NCBI GenBank assembly: GCA_947494925.1
Contig: CANLWS010000004.1
Coordinates: 1-64,000, forward strand
DNA from: an uncultured Alteromonadaceae bacterium
GTDB taxonomy: Bacteria > Pseudomonadota > Gammaproteobacteria > Enterobacterales > Alteromonadaceae
Reading direction: 5' to 3'
Length of the DNA stretch: 64,000 bases
A model generated the notes under the pieces. That model did not search any database and had not been told where the DNA came from. It saw only the letters and a list, made by a program, of their open reading frames with translations. A program made the translations under genes and the position numbers. Positions 27,295 through 36,590 of the stretch are shown one piece after another (the stretch's first letter is position 1; each line of letters starts with the position of its first letter).

Positions 27295-28491
27295 ATGCTG
27301 ACGCTGCAGATTTCACTTTATGCCATTTCAACTTGCCTTTGTTTATTTACAGGTATGCTGCTTTGGCACAAGGATCTGGCATTTCCCAAGCGCTATTTTT
27401 TAGTATTTTTATTGTTAAGAGGCATGAGCTCTGGCTTTGAGTGGATGATGGCAAACCCGGAAACTCCTTACAAAGGGTTTTGGTTGCTGAGTATTATGAG
27501 TATTGCACTGTTATTGGCGCCCTGCTTGTGGCTGTTTGCTCGGGAGCTGACCGGTGCCAAAACAAAATTCACGCTCCAAGGCCTCTTTTCCCAAGGCTTC
27601 CCCATTTTTCTGGGCATTTTGTTGCTGCTTCCATTAGCTACATCGATACACTCAGGTAGTGACTTTGCCGACCCCATAAACCCCTTGAGTCCGCAGTACA
27701 CCACCGTAGTGTTGGGTTCAATGCTACTGATGGCGGGCGTTTTCTTAGTGCAGTCAGGCTATTATTCTGTGAAGTGTGCGAACCTCATTAAGCACCGCCT
27801 TTTACAAAATAGAAATTTATTTGCACAAACATCTGAATCAGGCGTCAATGTTTTGCGAGTGCTGCTGATGGTTGTTATTGCCAACTTCATGACAAATGCA
27901 CTTCGGGTTCTTTATTGTTGGGCCTTGGATGACATTTCTGCCATTAATCTAATGTTTGCGGGATTGCAGGTGGCACTGATTGTCTATCTTTGTTTTGCGG
28001 TTGTAACCCATTCTTTGGACTTGGGCCAGAACAATCAGTCTGCCCGCAATAAGCTTTACTCTGCGGCATCATCAGAGGCGGAAGTACAGCGCGTCAAGTA
28101 TAAAAATTCCGCCTTAGACAATGAACGTCGTACTGCCATTTTGAATAAAATCGAGGTCCTGTTTAACCAGGAGAAAATGTACCGGGATAGTCGATTGAAT
28201 CTGGAGCTTTTATGCAAAGAACTGAGAGATTTGCCTTATGTTGTCTCTCAGGCGATAAACGAGAGCGAATATAAAAACTTTTACGCTTTGGTAAATCAAT
28301 ATCGGATAGAGGAAGCGCAGAAACTATTGGTCGCGGATAATGCAAAATCGATTCTGGAAATTGCGTTCGAAGTTGGATACAACTCCAAATCGACCTTTAA
28401 TACTGCGTTCAAAAAACAAAATGGCATGAGCCCCAGTGAATTCAAAAAAGAATTTGTAAAACGCTTCAACGAAAAAGCACTTCGCTGCTAG
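27295..28491 (+). CDS. Membrane-bound AraC-family regulator
   Basis: A 398-aa protein with about seven hydrophobic spans (residues 1-245) and a C-terminal AraC HTH domain (about 280-395: LELLCKELRDLPYVVSQAINE and ILEIAFEVGYNSKSTFNTAFKK). It would sense a signal in the membrane and bind DNA in the cytoplasm. It is divergent from the spondin operon and is its probable regulator (inference). Confidence 0.82.
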   Translation: MLTLQISLYAISTCLCLFTGMLLWHKDLAFPKRYFLVFLLLRGMSSGFEWMMANPETPYKGFWLLSIMSIALLLAPCLWLFARELTGAKTKFTLQGLFSQGFPIFLGILLLLPLATSIHSGSDFADPINPLSPQYTTVVLGSMLLMAGVFLVQSGYYSVKCANLIKHRLLQNRNLFAQTSESGVNVLRVLLMVVIANFMTNALRVLYCWALDDISAINLMFAGLQVALIVYLCFAVVTHSLDLGQNNQSARNKLYSAASSEAEVQRVKYKNSALDNERRTAILNKIEVLFNQEKMYRDSRLNLELLCKELRDLPYVVSQAINESEYKNFYALVNQYRIEEAQKLLVADNAKSILEIAFEVGYNSKSTFNTAFKKQNGMSPSEFKKEFVKRFNEKALRC

Positions 28492-28511
28492 CCATGTTAT
28501 ATGATTGCACG

Positions 28512-28539
28512 ACCTATTCCATAGGTTCGGACGTCCGAA
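28512..28539. promoter_or_regulatory. Adjacent small palindromes after the AraC gene
   Basis: ACCTAT-TCC-ATAGGT (28512-28526) directly joins TTCGGACGTCCGAA (28526-28539). They may terminate the AraC transcript or act as an operator for the following gene. Confidence 0.35.
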
Positions 28540-28591
28540 ACTGACAGCTTATTCATAATGTTCCCTTGTCTATTAGTCAGGGGAAACCAAT

Positions 28592-29500
28592 ATGAATTTA
28601 CCAATTAAGTGCTGGCTGTGTTTTGTTCTTTGCGCAGCTGCACTCGTCGTTTTTGCGGAACCAACCGATAAATACCAACCGCAGCGACTTAGCTATATTA
28701 ATGCGCTCTTGCAGCAAGACACCCAAGGAATAACTAAACTGTTTAATGAAAACGGGGAGCTGTTAGTACAAGCAAATCCGACATTTAAACAGCCAACAAA
28801 CATCGCAGCGTATTTCACTTCATTGTTTGAAAGATTTGTTCCCCTTACCTATACACGAGAACCTTTTTACTGGCTTGATATGGCAGATAAAACAGCTGAG
28901 CTCGGTCACTATCATCTGCAATTAAGAAACACCAAAGGCACGGTTCATAGTATTAAAGGCAGTTACATGACGATCTGGAACAATGGGTTAAGTGAGGCGC
29001 CAGGTATTGACACTGAACTCTGGAATTTTGACCACAGCGTTGATTTTGTCGAGGAACTGAAATTTAAAAATGTACCATCCGTAGTTACAGCATTTGAGCC
29101 TCACTTACCCATAAATTCCGCGGAAACCATTGAACTAGCCGCCTATTCTGCACTGATAAAAGACGCCGTTTTATTACGGGATAATGTCATTCTGACCCAG
29201 CTGTATGCTCCTGATGGAATAATTTTACGAAACTCAAATACCCCTATTCTGGGTTTTGAAGATATTGATGCCTACTGGCAGAAGCATGCACAAGAGATTG
29301 CCAGCATGGAGGGTTTGCAGCAGAGAACCACAAAAATAGAAGAACTGGGAAATTTCCTAATCCAGCATTCTTCCCACATCGCCGTTTGGCGCTCAGGCGA
29401 ATATTCGGGCGTGAATACCGGCAAACATATTCGCATTTGGGAACGCCAGCTTGACGGTAGAATAAAAGTCAGAGTACTGGCTAGTGCCTATGATATGTGA
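28592..29500 (+). CDS. Exported protein with two SnoaL/NTF2-like domains
   Basis: A 302-aa exported protein (signal peptide to about 23). Two repeated NTF2-like units, about 28-150 and 180-300, share the pattern ..L..D...L..L....G.LL..N.....G...I..YF.S. Such domains bind small ligands or serve as steroid-isomerase-like enzymes. GGGGAA precedes ATG. Function unknown. Confidence 0.6.
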   Translation: MNLPIKCWLCFVLCAAALVVFAEPTDKYQPQRLSYINALLQQDTQGITKLFNENGELLVQANPTFKQPTNIAAYFTSLFERFVPLTYTREPFYWLDMADKTAELGHYHLQLRNTKGTVHSIKGSYMTIWNNGLSEAPGIDTELWNFDHSVDFVEELKFKNVPSVVTAFEPHLPINSAETIELAAYSALIKDAVLLRDNVILTQLYAPDGIILRNSNTPILGFEDIDAYWQKHAQEIASMEGLQQRTTKIEELGNFLIQHSSHIAVWRSGEYSGVNTGKHIRIWERQLDGRIKVRVLASAYDM

Positions 29501-29510
29501 ACATTTGCAT

Positions 29511-30059
29511 TTACCTGGAATAAACTATGACGCCACAAGCAATTCTCGCTCCTCCACCACCAAGTGGCATTGGATGATCAGAATGATTGTCACCTCCGGC
29601 GTGGATCATAATTGAACGACCGGACAGGTCATCGAGTGTTAGCCTTGGAGCTAATACAGGCTGGTTTGCCTGTCCCTGTGCATTCACATAAAGCGGCGGC
29701 AAATCACCGAGGTGACTGTCAGTAGACCAGGCGAATCCGTGTTTTCCGGTATTTTCAGGATCATAATGGCCACCTGCCTGGTTTCCCGGGAATTTGCTAC
29801 CCTCTTTAAACGAAGGTTGGCAGGAAGGGTTTTCATGCAGATGAAAACCATGTAGCCCAGTGGGTAATCCGCTTAAATTTGGTACCAAAACGAGTCCGAA
29901 TTCACTTTGCCGAAAGGTTATTTGACCAACACTTTTGTCATTTTCCAGATCCTTCACCTCTACAGAGAGGGTCGCCGACGCAAACGAAGGAGATGAAATC
30001 AACAAGCTAAACAACATCGAACATATCACCAGCGCACCAATATAATAGGTAAAGAACAC
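29511..30059 (-). CDS. sodC: Periplasmic Cu,Zn superoxide dismutase
   Basis: A 182-aa exported enzyme converting superoxide to peroxide and oxygen. Copper ligands His73 and His75 (GFHLHE), bridging His98, zinc ligands His107/His116 and Asp119, and His153 (IHAGGDNH) are in place. Cys80 and Cys175 can form the conserved disulfide. A GTG start is supported by GGAAAG. It is convergent with the NTF2-like gene (10 bp apart). Confidence 0.93.
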   Translation of the reverse strand: MFFTYYIGALVICSMLFSLLISSPSFASATLSVEVKDLENDKSVGQITFRQSEFGLVLVPNLSGLPTGLHGFHLHENPSCQPSFKEGSKFPGNQAGGHYDPENTGKHGFAWSTDSHLGDLPPLYVNAQGQANQPVLAPRLTLDDLSGRSIMIHAGGDNHSDHPMPLGGGGARIACGVIVYSR

Positions 30060-30181
30060 AGTTTCTTTCCATCAATCAAGTAGTGTCCAGAGTATGGGTG
30101 CTATGAGGTAGATGGGTAAAATTGAATTTATTGATATGTTCAATCGGATTTCGAAATCGATTCTATAACCATTTGAAAATC

Positions 30182-31132
30182 TTAAGTATTTTTTACAGAA
30201 TTGTAAATCGGATCGGCTATTTCGCGCACAAACCATACAGGGTTTAATCGTTGAAACGTGGCCAAATAATCAAGTGCTTTAGATTTATTGTTAAGCTTAA
30301 TCGCCAACCGTGCAGCCCGTCGATGGATCCTGTCCCATCTAGCTCCTCGTTCAAGTGCTCTGTCTAACCATTGCCAAGCCAATTCAGATTCTCCCTGTTT
30401 TTCGGCCCGCTCAGCTATTATGATCATTTGGCGAGCATAGTGGAAATTCAGCAGTGTCTGTAACGACTGAACGGGTTTATCTGCAGCATCGACACGTAAA
30501 TTAATATCATGGGGATACCCCTGCTTTGTGCTGACTAACAAAGCAGCAGACATACTGCCTGTGGATTGTCCTCCTTGCGCTTGCCCGGCAACAAGTGCCG
30601 CCGTCAGTTTCTCAGCCAAAGTGCCTAAAGTTTGGCTAAAAGCTTGCTCCATGGCCTCCAACACTTTACGTCCCTCCAGCCCATTACCTTGAATTGAATA
30701 TTGCTCAGACTTAATGGCACCTGACCAGACAGCACGCTTGGCATGTTTGCCTGTGTGGATCGCGCTACCCTGTTTCATGCTCAGCACTGCAAGTTGTCTG
30801 TCCTCTACCCCTGTTCCATCAAAATTGTTGTCATGCGCAAGCAAGTCCTGAATAACGAATTCGGCCGATTGACCACTTTCCAACAGCGCAAGGCCATTAA
30901 GTCCATAGTGTGGATTGGTTTCAAATTGTGATGCGACTGCACCCACTCCAGATTTGGCGTAAATCACGCTAGCCCCAACGGCAAGATTGTTGGTTGCAAC
31001 CGCCGCACCACAGGCTTGTGTTTGCGCATCACAGGCAATAATCGAAAAGGTTGCGTTTATATGAGTAGAAAAACACAACAACACAATAAAATGTAACCCG
31101 TTCTTTATTTTTATTAGCGATTGCCTACTCAC
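30182..31132 (-). CDS. Exported DUF1028 (Ntn-hydrolase-like) protein
   Basis: A 316-aa DUF1028 protein with a signal peptide. Predicted cleavage after NA exposes TFSIIACD, the exact N-terminus that cytosolic DUF1028 proteins have after Met removal. This suggests that the N-terminal Thr is functional, as in Ntn hydrolases. The QFETNPHYGLNGLALL, GGQSTGSMSAALLV and VDAADKPVQSL blocks are typical. The C-terminal 70 residues form helical repeats. GTG start with AAGAGGT. Confidence 0.8.
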   Translation of the reverse strand: MSRQSLIKIKNGLHFIVLLCFSTHINATFSIIACDAQTQACGAAVATNNLAVGASVIYAKSGVGAVASQFETNPHYGLNGLALLESGQSAEFVIQDLLAHDNNFDGTGVEDRQLAVLSMKQGSAIHTGKHAKRAVWSGAIKSEQYSIQGNGLEGRKVLEAMEQAFSQTLGTLAEKLTAALVAGQAQGGQSTGSMSAALLVSTKQGYPHDINLRVDAADKPVQSLQTLLNFHYARQMIIIAERAEKQGESELAWQWLDRALERGARWDRIHRRAARLAIKLNNKSKALDYLATFQRLNPVWFVREIADPIYNSVKNT

Positions 31133-31287
31133 AGTTACCTCTTAGCTAATACCTAAAAATAGTATGTCGCCAAACAAGGGTGGATGGTTTAAATTAGCAG
31201 GTAATGAGAGATGAACTTTAGCTTTCAAATAGGGTTGTGTTATTCACAGAAGTGAATTTTAGACTAAAGCTAGCCGGAGTAGACACA

Positions 31288-31785
31288 ATGTGGGATCTGA
31301 TTTGGGAAGTGCTGCACATGGGTGTATTGATCCTGATAGCCAGTTACTTTCTGCATTACTATGCCTTTAAAGACGGAATAGAAGACGAACAAAACGAAGT
31401 GACCCACTCCTATGAATCAGATGATGAAACGTCTGATAAATATGGTACTTCCAACCCAATTCTCATTAAGTGGTTACACTTTGGTGGCGGATACTATGGT
31501 GTCGTGGCTTTTGTTAAACTCCTATTTATCGAGTTTGCTCAGCTAAAAGATTTTGTTTCTGATTGGCAGGGACTTGACCAATTTATAGCAACACTTGGCC
31601 TGCAAACGATCATCAACTTTTTTGTAGAACAAATGAAAGCCTTTGTTCAGGCTATTATCTGGCCGACACATTACCTGTCAACTTTTTCCATTCTTCACTG
31701 TGCCATCTTTGTTGTAAGTACTTATGCGTTGTACTTATTGTCTAAGCACTGGGCAAGAAAAAAGATCCCAATAAAGCAAGGGTAA
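31288..31785 (+). CDS. Small inner-membrane protein of unknown function
   Basis: A 165-aa protein with about four hydrophobic segments and an acidic loop after the first (EDEQNEVTHSYESDDE). Start at 31288 is chosen for GGAG eight bases upstream and because the first membrane helix then begins at the N-terminus. No family recognised. Confidence 0.55.
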   Translation: MWDLIWEVLHMGVLILIASYFLHYYAFKDGIEDEQNEVTHSYESDDETSDKYGTSNPILIKWLHFGGGYYGVVAFVKLLFIEFAQLKDFVSDWQGLDQFIATLGLQTIINFFVEQMKAFVQAIIWPTHYLSTFSILHCAIFVVSTYALYLLSKHWARKKIPIKQG

Positions 31786-31787
31786 AG

Positions 31788-31809
31788 GATGCCAGCAGTT
31801 ACTGGCATC
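31788..31809. terminator. Hairpin after the small membrane protein gene
   Basis: GATGCCAG / CTGGCATC arms with a CAGTTA loop start 2 bp after the stop codon. The T-tract is weak. The hairpin overlaps the stop of the opposite-strand PcfJ-like fragment. Confidence 0.55.
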
Positions 31810-32071
31810 TTAGCCCATTGAGCGAAGCCCACTTGCGCACGACCTGCAATTCGGGTTGCAAAGGTTCACGGTTGTTTTTTCCTTTCACCTGAACAATCTG
31901 CTTGCACCGGTTATTTACTTCAATTGTCAGTTTCATTTGCTTATAACAGGTTACTGACCAGATAGAACAATGGCCTTTTCTGATAAAACTACGATAGCTA
32001 TATACGCAGTGATTCGATGTTCTGCCCTCTTCCAGCAAACGTGATTCCGACAGTATCTCTTTCACCAGCAA
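31799..32071 (-). pseudogene. PcfJ-like C-terminal fragment
   Basis: The 90-residue frame matches the end of PcfJ-like proteins: SRLLEEGRTSNHCVYSY, GHCSIWSV, LTIEVNNRCKQIVQVKGKNN, RKWASLNGL. Full members are about 400 aa or more; the N-terminal part is missing and a stop lies 17 codons upstream. AGGAGG nine bases before a TTG may be coincidence or may allow a short product. PcfJ was named from conjugative plasmids, so this is probably a relic of a mobile element. Confidence 0.6.
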
Positions 32072-32205
32072 TCTGTCTGACCTCCTAAGAGAACGCCCAC
32101 GCGAGTGGCACTAAACAATCAGAACCTTTCTGACCGTGCAGTAGCTAATTCGCAGAGTAAAGTCTATTTTACTTTGAGCAGCCTTGCCATTAATCGAGTG
32201 CCAAC

Positions 32206-33549
32206 ATGACATTTACAAAAATTACTTTATCCCTGCTACTGATGTGTTTAATTTCAGCCTGTGCTTCAAACGACGTAGTCACTGAGTATTCTGATAGCGA
32301 AAAAGTGCTTGATACCGGGGGTGATTTAACACAACAATTTCATTCGGTTTTATATTACCCCGATGAACTAGCACTGGACTTCCCAGGCTACATAGTTGGC
32401 GTCGAAAAGGTGCCGGTTTCCGCTATAAGCAACAATCCCAAAGAAGCGATTAAAACCACCGGAGTGCCCAATAATGACAATTCACCAGCAGATTTGTACA
32501 GCTCTTTAGTTGACCAGAAAACAATGCTGGTAACACACATTATACAGAGCGGCCATAGTATTAATTGTGCCATTTATAGTGCGTACCAGTCTAAGAGCCC
32601 GGAGAATTTGGTCACCTGCCAACCCGAGCAAGAGCAGGAATATAGCGAAGACCTTTACACTCAAAGTTGGCAAGCAATGCGCTCGCTGCGACGCTCATTA
32701 GAAATCGATATAAACAATCGGAAATATAACCAGAATGAAAACGACGACTATTCGCACATAATAGTTCTTGTAATGGGTTGGAATACCAACCAGGAAGAAG
32801 CCATTCGAAATTTCAATTCTATAGGCGCAAATATAATTGCCGCCTCCAACGGCGAGATTAATCCACTATTTGTGGGATTGACCTGGCCCAGTTTATGGGA
32901 AAGCGGAATTCTGGACCCAGCCTTTAAAATAGCAAGTTATCCAAATAAAGCATTTGATGCCGATGAAGTCGGACTGAGCTGGCTAGGAGTACTAATTCAT
33001 CAAACATTGTCTGGATTAGATGTACCAAATTCAGTTGTAATCGGACATAGTTTCGGAGCACGAGCATCATCTATGGCCACATGCGTTGGACCTGCAATTT
33101 CTGAAAATAATACTATGCTTCCCCGCAGTAAAATTGATTTACTGATCGGTTTGCAAGGGGCCTATTCAATGAATCGCTTTTATCCTGACAAAGGCATCGA
33201 AACACCTCAATACCAATACTGCGAAAATGCTAATAAAGTGTTGCTCACAGCCTCTGTTCATGACAAAGCAATGGACACTGGTCGATGGGCCCCATTCGTA
33301 GGAAATGAAACCACATTCAAATCCTACTGCATTGATAAAATCCAGAGCAATTTTGATTGCCATTACGCTAGTGAATCTGTAGATCAGAGCTTTGCTCCGA
33401 CCGAAAATCACTTTATCTATGTCAATGCTGACAATTTGATCCGTTTTAATGCCTATAAGTCTGGCGGTGGCGCTCATAGCGATATATACCGGATCCAGAT
33501 GGGCCGATTTTTATGGCAAGCTATACAGGCTTACGCAAGTGGTGAATAA
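32206..33549 (+). CDS. Lipoprotein with alpha/beta-hydrolase domain
   Basis: A 447-aa lipoprotein (lipobox ISAC, Cys19). IIVLVMGWNTNQEEA and the nucleophile elbow GHSFGA (Ser282) define an alpha/beta-hydrolase fold. A late His near residue 425 (GGGAHSDIY) could complete the triad. Substrate unknown. It is unrelated in detail to the lipoprotein hydrolase at 1367. Confidence 0.7.
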   Translation: MTFTKITLSLLLMCLISACASNDVVTEYSDSEKVLDTGGDLTQQFHSVLYYPDELALDFPGYIVGVEKVPVSAISNNPKEAIKTTGVPNNDNSPADLYSSLVDQKTMLVTHIIQSGHSINCAIYSAYQSKSPENLVTCQPEQEQEYSEDLYTQSWQAMRSLRRSLEIDINNRKYNQNENDDYSHIIVLVMGWNTNQEEAIRNFNSIGANIIAASNGEINPLFVGLTWPSLWESGILDPAFKIASYPNKAFDADEVGLSWLGVLIHQTLSGLDVPNSVVIGHSFGARASSMATCVGPAISENNTMLPRSKIDLLIGLQGAYSMNRFYPDKGIETPQYQYCENANKVLLTASVHDKAMDTGRWAPFVGNETTFKSYCIDKIQSNFDCHYASESVDQSFAPTENHFIYVNADNLIRFNAYKSGGGAHSDIYRIQMGRFLWQAIQAYASGE

Positions 33550-33750
33550 GCAGAACCGATTTGGCGGAAATTGCCCTAGGGGTGCAGTCTAAACACACAC
33601 AATTATTCGCTACGTTTTTTTTGCTTGAGCCCAGTAGATTTCAGCATCCGCAATACTATTGCCTCTTGCTTTAATCTAATAATTTTCATACACATGAGTT
33701 CAACAAGCTCTATACTTAGTTCTTATCCTACAATCACTCCCAATTTATAT

Positions 33751-34923
33751 ATGACTCCAAAGAATGTATGCCGCCTTTTTTCGCTTTTGATTGCCACGCT
33801 TCTGATGGCCTGTGGTGGTGGAGAGTCAAATACGCCGACGGTCACCCCTGTTCCTCAACCAACTAACAATGTCACGCAACAAAATGGTGTCACTATGGAA
33901 GTGGTTGCAAGAGGGTACAAAATTCCATGGGCCATTGAAGTGATTAACCAGGAAGAGTTTTTGTTTACCGAGCGATTCGGTACCTTGTACTACTTTAAAA
34001 ATGGCAATGTCATCACTTTGTCTGGTCTGCCAAGCTCTTGGACAGTAACAGTAGCTGGACTGGTTTATGGCGGTCTGATGGACGTCAGCCTTCACCCTGA
34101 CTTTGCGACTAACCAGCAGGTTTATATCGCTTATGTAGGTACAAATCAAAGGATGTCTGTGGCCAGATTTCGACTTGATAATGATCAAGTAAACAACCTT
34201 GAGGTAGTGTTTAATTCAAATGCCTTCTCAATTGGCTCCCGGATTGCCTGGGAAGATAATCAACATTTTTATGTAACCCAAGGTCTGGGGGGGAACCCTC
34301 GCCCTGAACCAGGAGCACAGGATCTTGCCAATGACGGTGGAAAAATTCATCGTCTGAAGGATGATGGCAGTATTCCTGCTGACAATCCTGTGCTCGATGG
34401 GTTTACCCAGCCTTCCAGCATCTGGAGTTACGGCCACCGTGATCCCCAGGGTTTGTATTTTGATGACCAATCTGGGACCTTGTATTCCAACGAACATGGT
34501 CCGCTAGGGGGAGATGAATTTAATATCATTCAAAAAGGTGCTAATTTTGGCTGGCCGCTGTTTTCCTATGGAATGAATTATGACAGAACACCTGTTTCCA
34601 GGTTATCCGTTGCGGAAGCCGCAGAGCTTAGCGTGTTGCCTGTCAGATATTGGGATACGTTTACCATTGCCCCCTCATCATTGCGCTTACTGAAAAACAG
34701 TCAATTTGGTGATTGGAATGACACTTTTATGATGGGATCCCTGGCGAATCAAAGTTTGGTCAGTTATGACCGTCAGACAGATGAAACCCGAACGGTACTC
34801 AGCAACATTGGCAGAGTGCGGGACATCGCACAGTTGCCTGGTGGTGAACTGTTGATCGCCGTAGACAGAAACAGCCCAAACCCGACAGATGAAGGACGCA
34901 TAATAAAACTCACTCCACTTTAA
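33751..34923 (+). CDS. PQQ-dependent sugar dehydrogenase-like lipoprotein
   Basis: A 390-aa protein of the soluble aldose sugar dehydrogenase (Asd/YliI-like, six-bladed propeller) family, which oxidises sugars using PQQ. Typical blocks: PWAIEVI, MDVSLHPDF, NDGGKIHRLKDDGSIPADNP, SYGHRDPQGL, GGDEFNII followed by GANFGWPL. A lipobox (LLMAC) anchors it. The start is uncertain: 33751 gives a clean lipoprotein signal but lacks a ribosome-binding site; the open frame extends further upstream. Confidence 0.8.
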   Translation: MTPKNVCRLFSLLIATLLMACGGGESNTPTVTPVPQPTNNVTQQNGVTMEVVARGYKIPWAIEVINQEEFLFTERFGTLYYFKNGNVITLSGLPSSWTVTVAGLVYGGLMDVSLHPDFATNQQVYIAYVGTNQRMSVARFRLDNDQVNNLEVVFNSNAFSIGSRIAWEDNQHFYVTQGLGGNPRPEPGAQDLANDGGKIHRLKDDGSIPADNPVLDGFTQPSSIWSYGHRDPQGLYFDDQSGTLYSNEHGPLGGDEFNIIQKGANFGWPLFSYGMNYDRTPVSRLSVAEAAELSVLPVRYWDTFTIAPSSLRLLKNSQFGDWNDTFMMGSLANQSLVSYDRQTDETRTVLSNIGRVRDIAQLPGGELLIAVDRNSPNPTDEGRIIKLTPL

Positions 34924-34998
34924 CCAATTGAAACGGGTGATCTTCCCATCCTATCTAGTGCAATTTTCCTTTTCATGGCAAATATTTTGAAAAAACCT

Positions 34999-35024
34999 GG
35001 AATAAAGTCCTAAGTTGGATCGTT
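34999..35024 (+). promoter_or_regulatory. ECF-type promoter before the sigma factor gene
   Basis: GGAATAAA (34999-35006) and CGTT (35021-35024) have the GGAA..16..CGTT layout common to ECF sigma promoters. They lie 37 bp before the start, suggesting autoregulation. Confidence 0.5.
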
Positions 35025-35060
35025 ATTAAGGTAACAGGCTTAATTTAAGGTTTGATCAGA

Positions 35061-35588
35061 ATGGATACACATTTTGCTGACACGCTGAAGGATGCATTCA
35101 AGCTAGCGACTAGAATCGTCAGTCAGCCGGCGGATGCACACGACGTAATTCAGGATGCAGCTACCATTGCGCTGTCCCATGATAGCGCGCCCAATCAAAC
35201 CAGCCTCGATTTTAAACCCTGGTTTTATCGCATTGTACGCAACAAAGCGATTGACAAAGTCCGAGCGGATGCCAGACAACAAAATCGACAGCCCAATCAG
35301 GAAATGCAACAAAGTGTTGAGCCCTGCCTGGGTCTTATGGCTTCGTCGACAACTGAACCACAGATTCAACTTCTGGCCAGCGAAGTTCAGACACACATTG
35401 ATGCAGCACTAATGAGTATCTCATTGGAAAACCGGGAAATTGTATTGCTCAAGGATTACCACGGATTTTCCTATGAAGAGATTGCCAGTATTTTAGACAT
35501 TCCCAAGGGATCGGTAATGTCCAAATTACATCGCGCCAGGGTAGCACTTAGAAATAAATTGACCACACTTGCACGAGGAGGCATTTGA
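35061..35588 (+). CDS. ECF RNA polymerase sigma factor
   Basis: A 175-aa sigma-70 family ECF factor. Region 2 covers about 10-80 (ADAHDVIQDAATIAL, FKPWFYRIVRNKAIDKVR). Region 4 is at 120-170 (LSISLENREIVLLKDYHGFSYEEIASILDIPKGSVMSKLHRAR). The next gene is its membrane anti-sigma factor. Start at 35061 follows AAGG. Confidence 0.9.
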   Translation: MDTHFADTLKDAFKLATRIVSQPADAHDVIQDAATIALSHDSAPNQTSLDFKPWFYRIVRNKAIDKVRADARQQNRQPNQEMQQSVEPCLGLMASSTTEPQIQLLASEVQTHIDAALMSISLENREIVLLKDYHGFSYEEIASILDIPKGSVMSKLHRARVALRNKLTTLARGGI

Positions 35589-35589
35589 G

Positions 35590-36060
35590 ATGACAAATGA
35601 TCACGACAAACAACATCAGATTACCGGTCAATGTGAACAGATCAATGAATTGTTATCTGGCTATGTGGATAACGAACTGACACAACAACAAAGTCAGCAA
35701 GTTGCTCTACATGTCGAACATTGTGAACATTGCCGCGCCACCTTGAACCAATTGGAACAACTAAAAGCTGCGATTAAGGGGAGTGACATGCCGGAACTGG
35801 AACAACACAGAATCGATGCGCTAATGAATGATCCAACATCCAAATTGATGGAAAACACAGGCTGGTCAGCTTTGGTCATTGGTCTGACAATATCTTTCAT
35901 GTTTGCGCTGTTAGCCTTTTTTACTTCGGATAGTATCGGTTTGGGTGAAAAGTTGCTCAGCGGTCTTGTTTGGGGAGGGCTTGCCGGAGTATTCGTCGCT
36001 GTCGTCAGGCAGCAAGTAATAGCGAGGAAAACGGATAAATACAAAGGAGTTAAGTTATGA
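35590..36060 (+). CDS. Membrane anti-sigma factor with zinc finger
   Basis: A 156-aa protein. The N-terminal anti-sigma zinc motif is HVEHCEHC (HxxxCxxC), a signature of ZAS-domain anti-sigma factors. Two hydrophobic segments follow (about 90-115 and 125-143). It begins 1 base after the sigma stop (GGAGG eight bases before ATG) and is translationally coupled. It should hold the sigma factor at the membrane. ZAS proteins often respond to redox or metal. Confidence 0.85.
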   Translation: MTNDHDKQHQITGQCEQINELLSGYVDNELTQQQSQQVALHVEHCEHCRATLNQLEQLKAAIKGSDMPELEQHRIDALMNDPTSKLMENTGWSALVIGLTISFMFALLAFFTSDSIGLGEKLLSGLVWGGLAGVFVAVVRQQVIARKTDKYKGVKL

Positions 36061-36380
36061 AGCATATCGTTATTAGCACAGGTCCTGAGGTTTCGGGAAA
36101 AACCATCAGTCAACACCTTGGACTGGTCAGAGGGAATACCATCAGAGCCAGACACCTGGGGAAAGATATCCAGGCGCTGTTCAGAAATATTATGGGTGGC
36201 GAAATAAACGAATACACTAAACTGATGGCCGAAAGCCGGGAGCAAGCGATTGACCGTATGCTTGATGAAGCAAAACTTTTGGAAGCAGATGCCATTATTA
36301 ACGTGAGGTTCACTACTTCAATGATTGCACAGGGGGCAGCGGAATTGCTCGCCTATGGCACCGCGGTCAAGCTGGACTAA
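36057..36380 (+). CDS. YbjQ/UPF0145 family protein
   Basis: A 107-aa protein of the YbjQ family (pentameric, proposed metal binding). It overlaps the anti-sigma gene by ATGA. Blocks: GLVRGNTIRARHLGKDI, ESREQAIDRMLDEA, ADAIINVRF. Membership in the sigma operon suggests a role in the response controlled by the sigma factor. Confidence 0.88.
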   Translation: MKHIVISTGPEVSGKTISQHLGLVRGNTIRARHLGKDIQALFRNIMGGEINEYTKLMAESREQAIDRMLDEAKLLEADAIINVRFTTSMIAQGAAELLAYGTAVKLD

Positions 36381-36396
36381 ACACCCACTTATGTCT

Positions 36397-36419
36397 TGGG
36401 AAGCTTACTCAGCTTCCCA
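36397..36419 (+). terminator. Terminator of the sigma operon
   Basis: TGGGAAGC / GCTTCCCA with a 7-base loop, followed by TTTC, 16 bp after ybjQ. Confidence 0.6.
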
Positions 36420-36590
36420 TTTCACACCTCTTCGGAAATTCCTTAAAACACCTGATATTTACCGTGGAGGTGACGAAACAACTCACTGATTCACAATGAA
36501 AAATTACATTCAACAGATGCGTTTATCTGCACATAAGCATACAATTATGACTATCTGATCTTGAGTTGAACCCCGATAGGAGCCCTTGAC

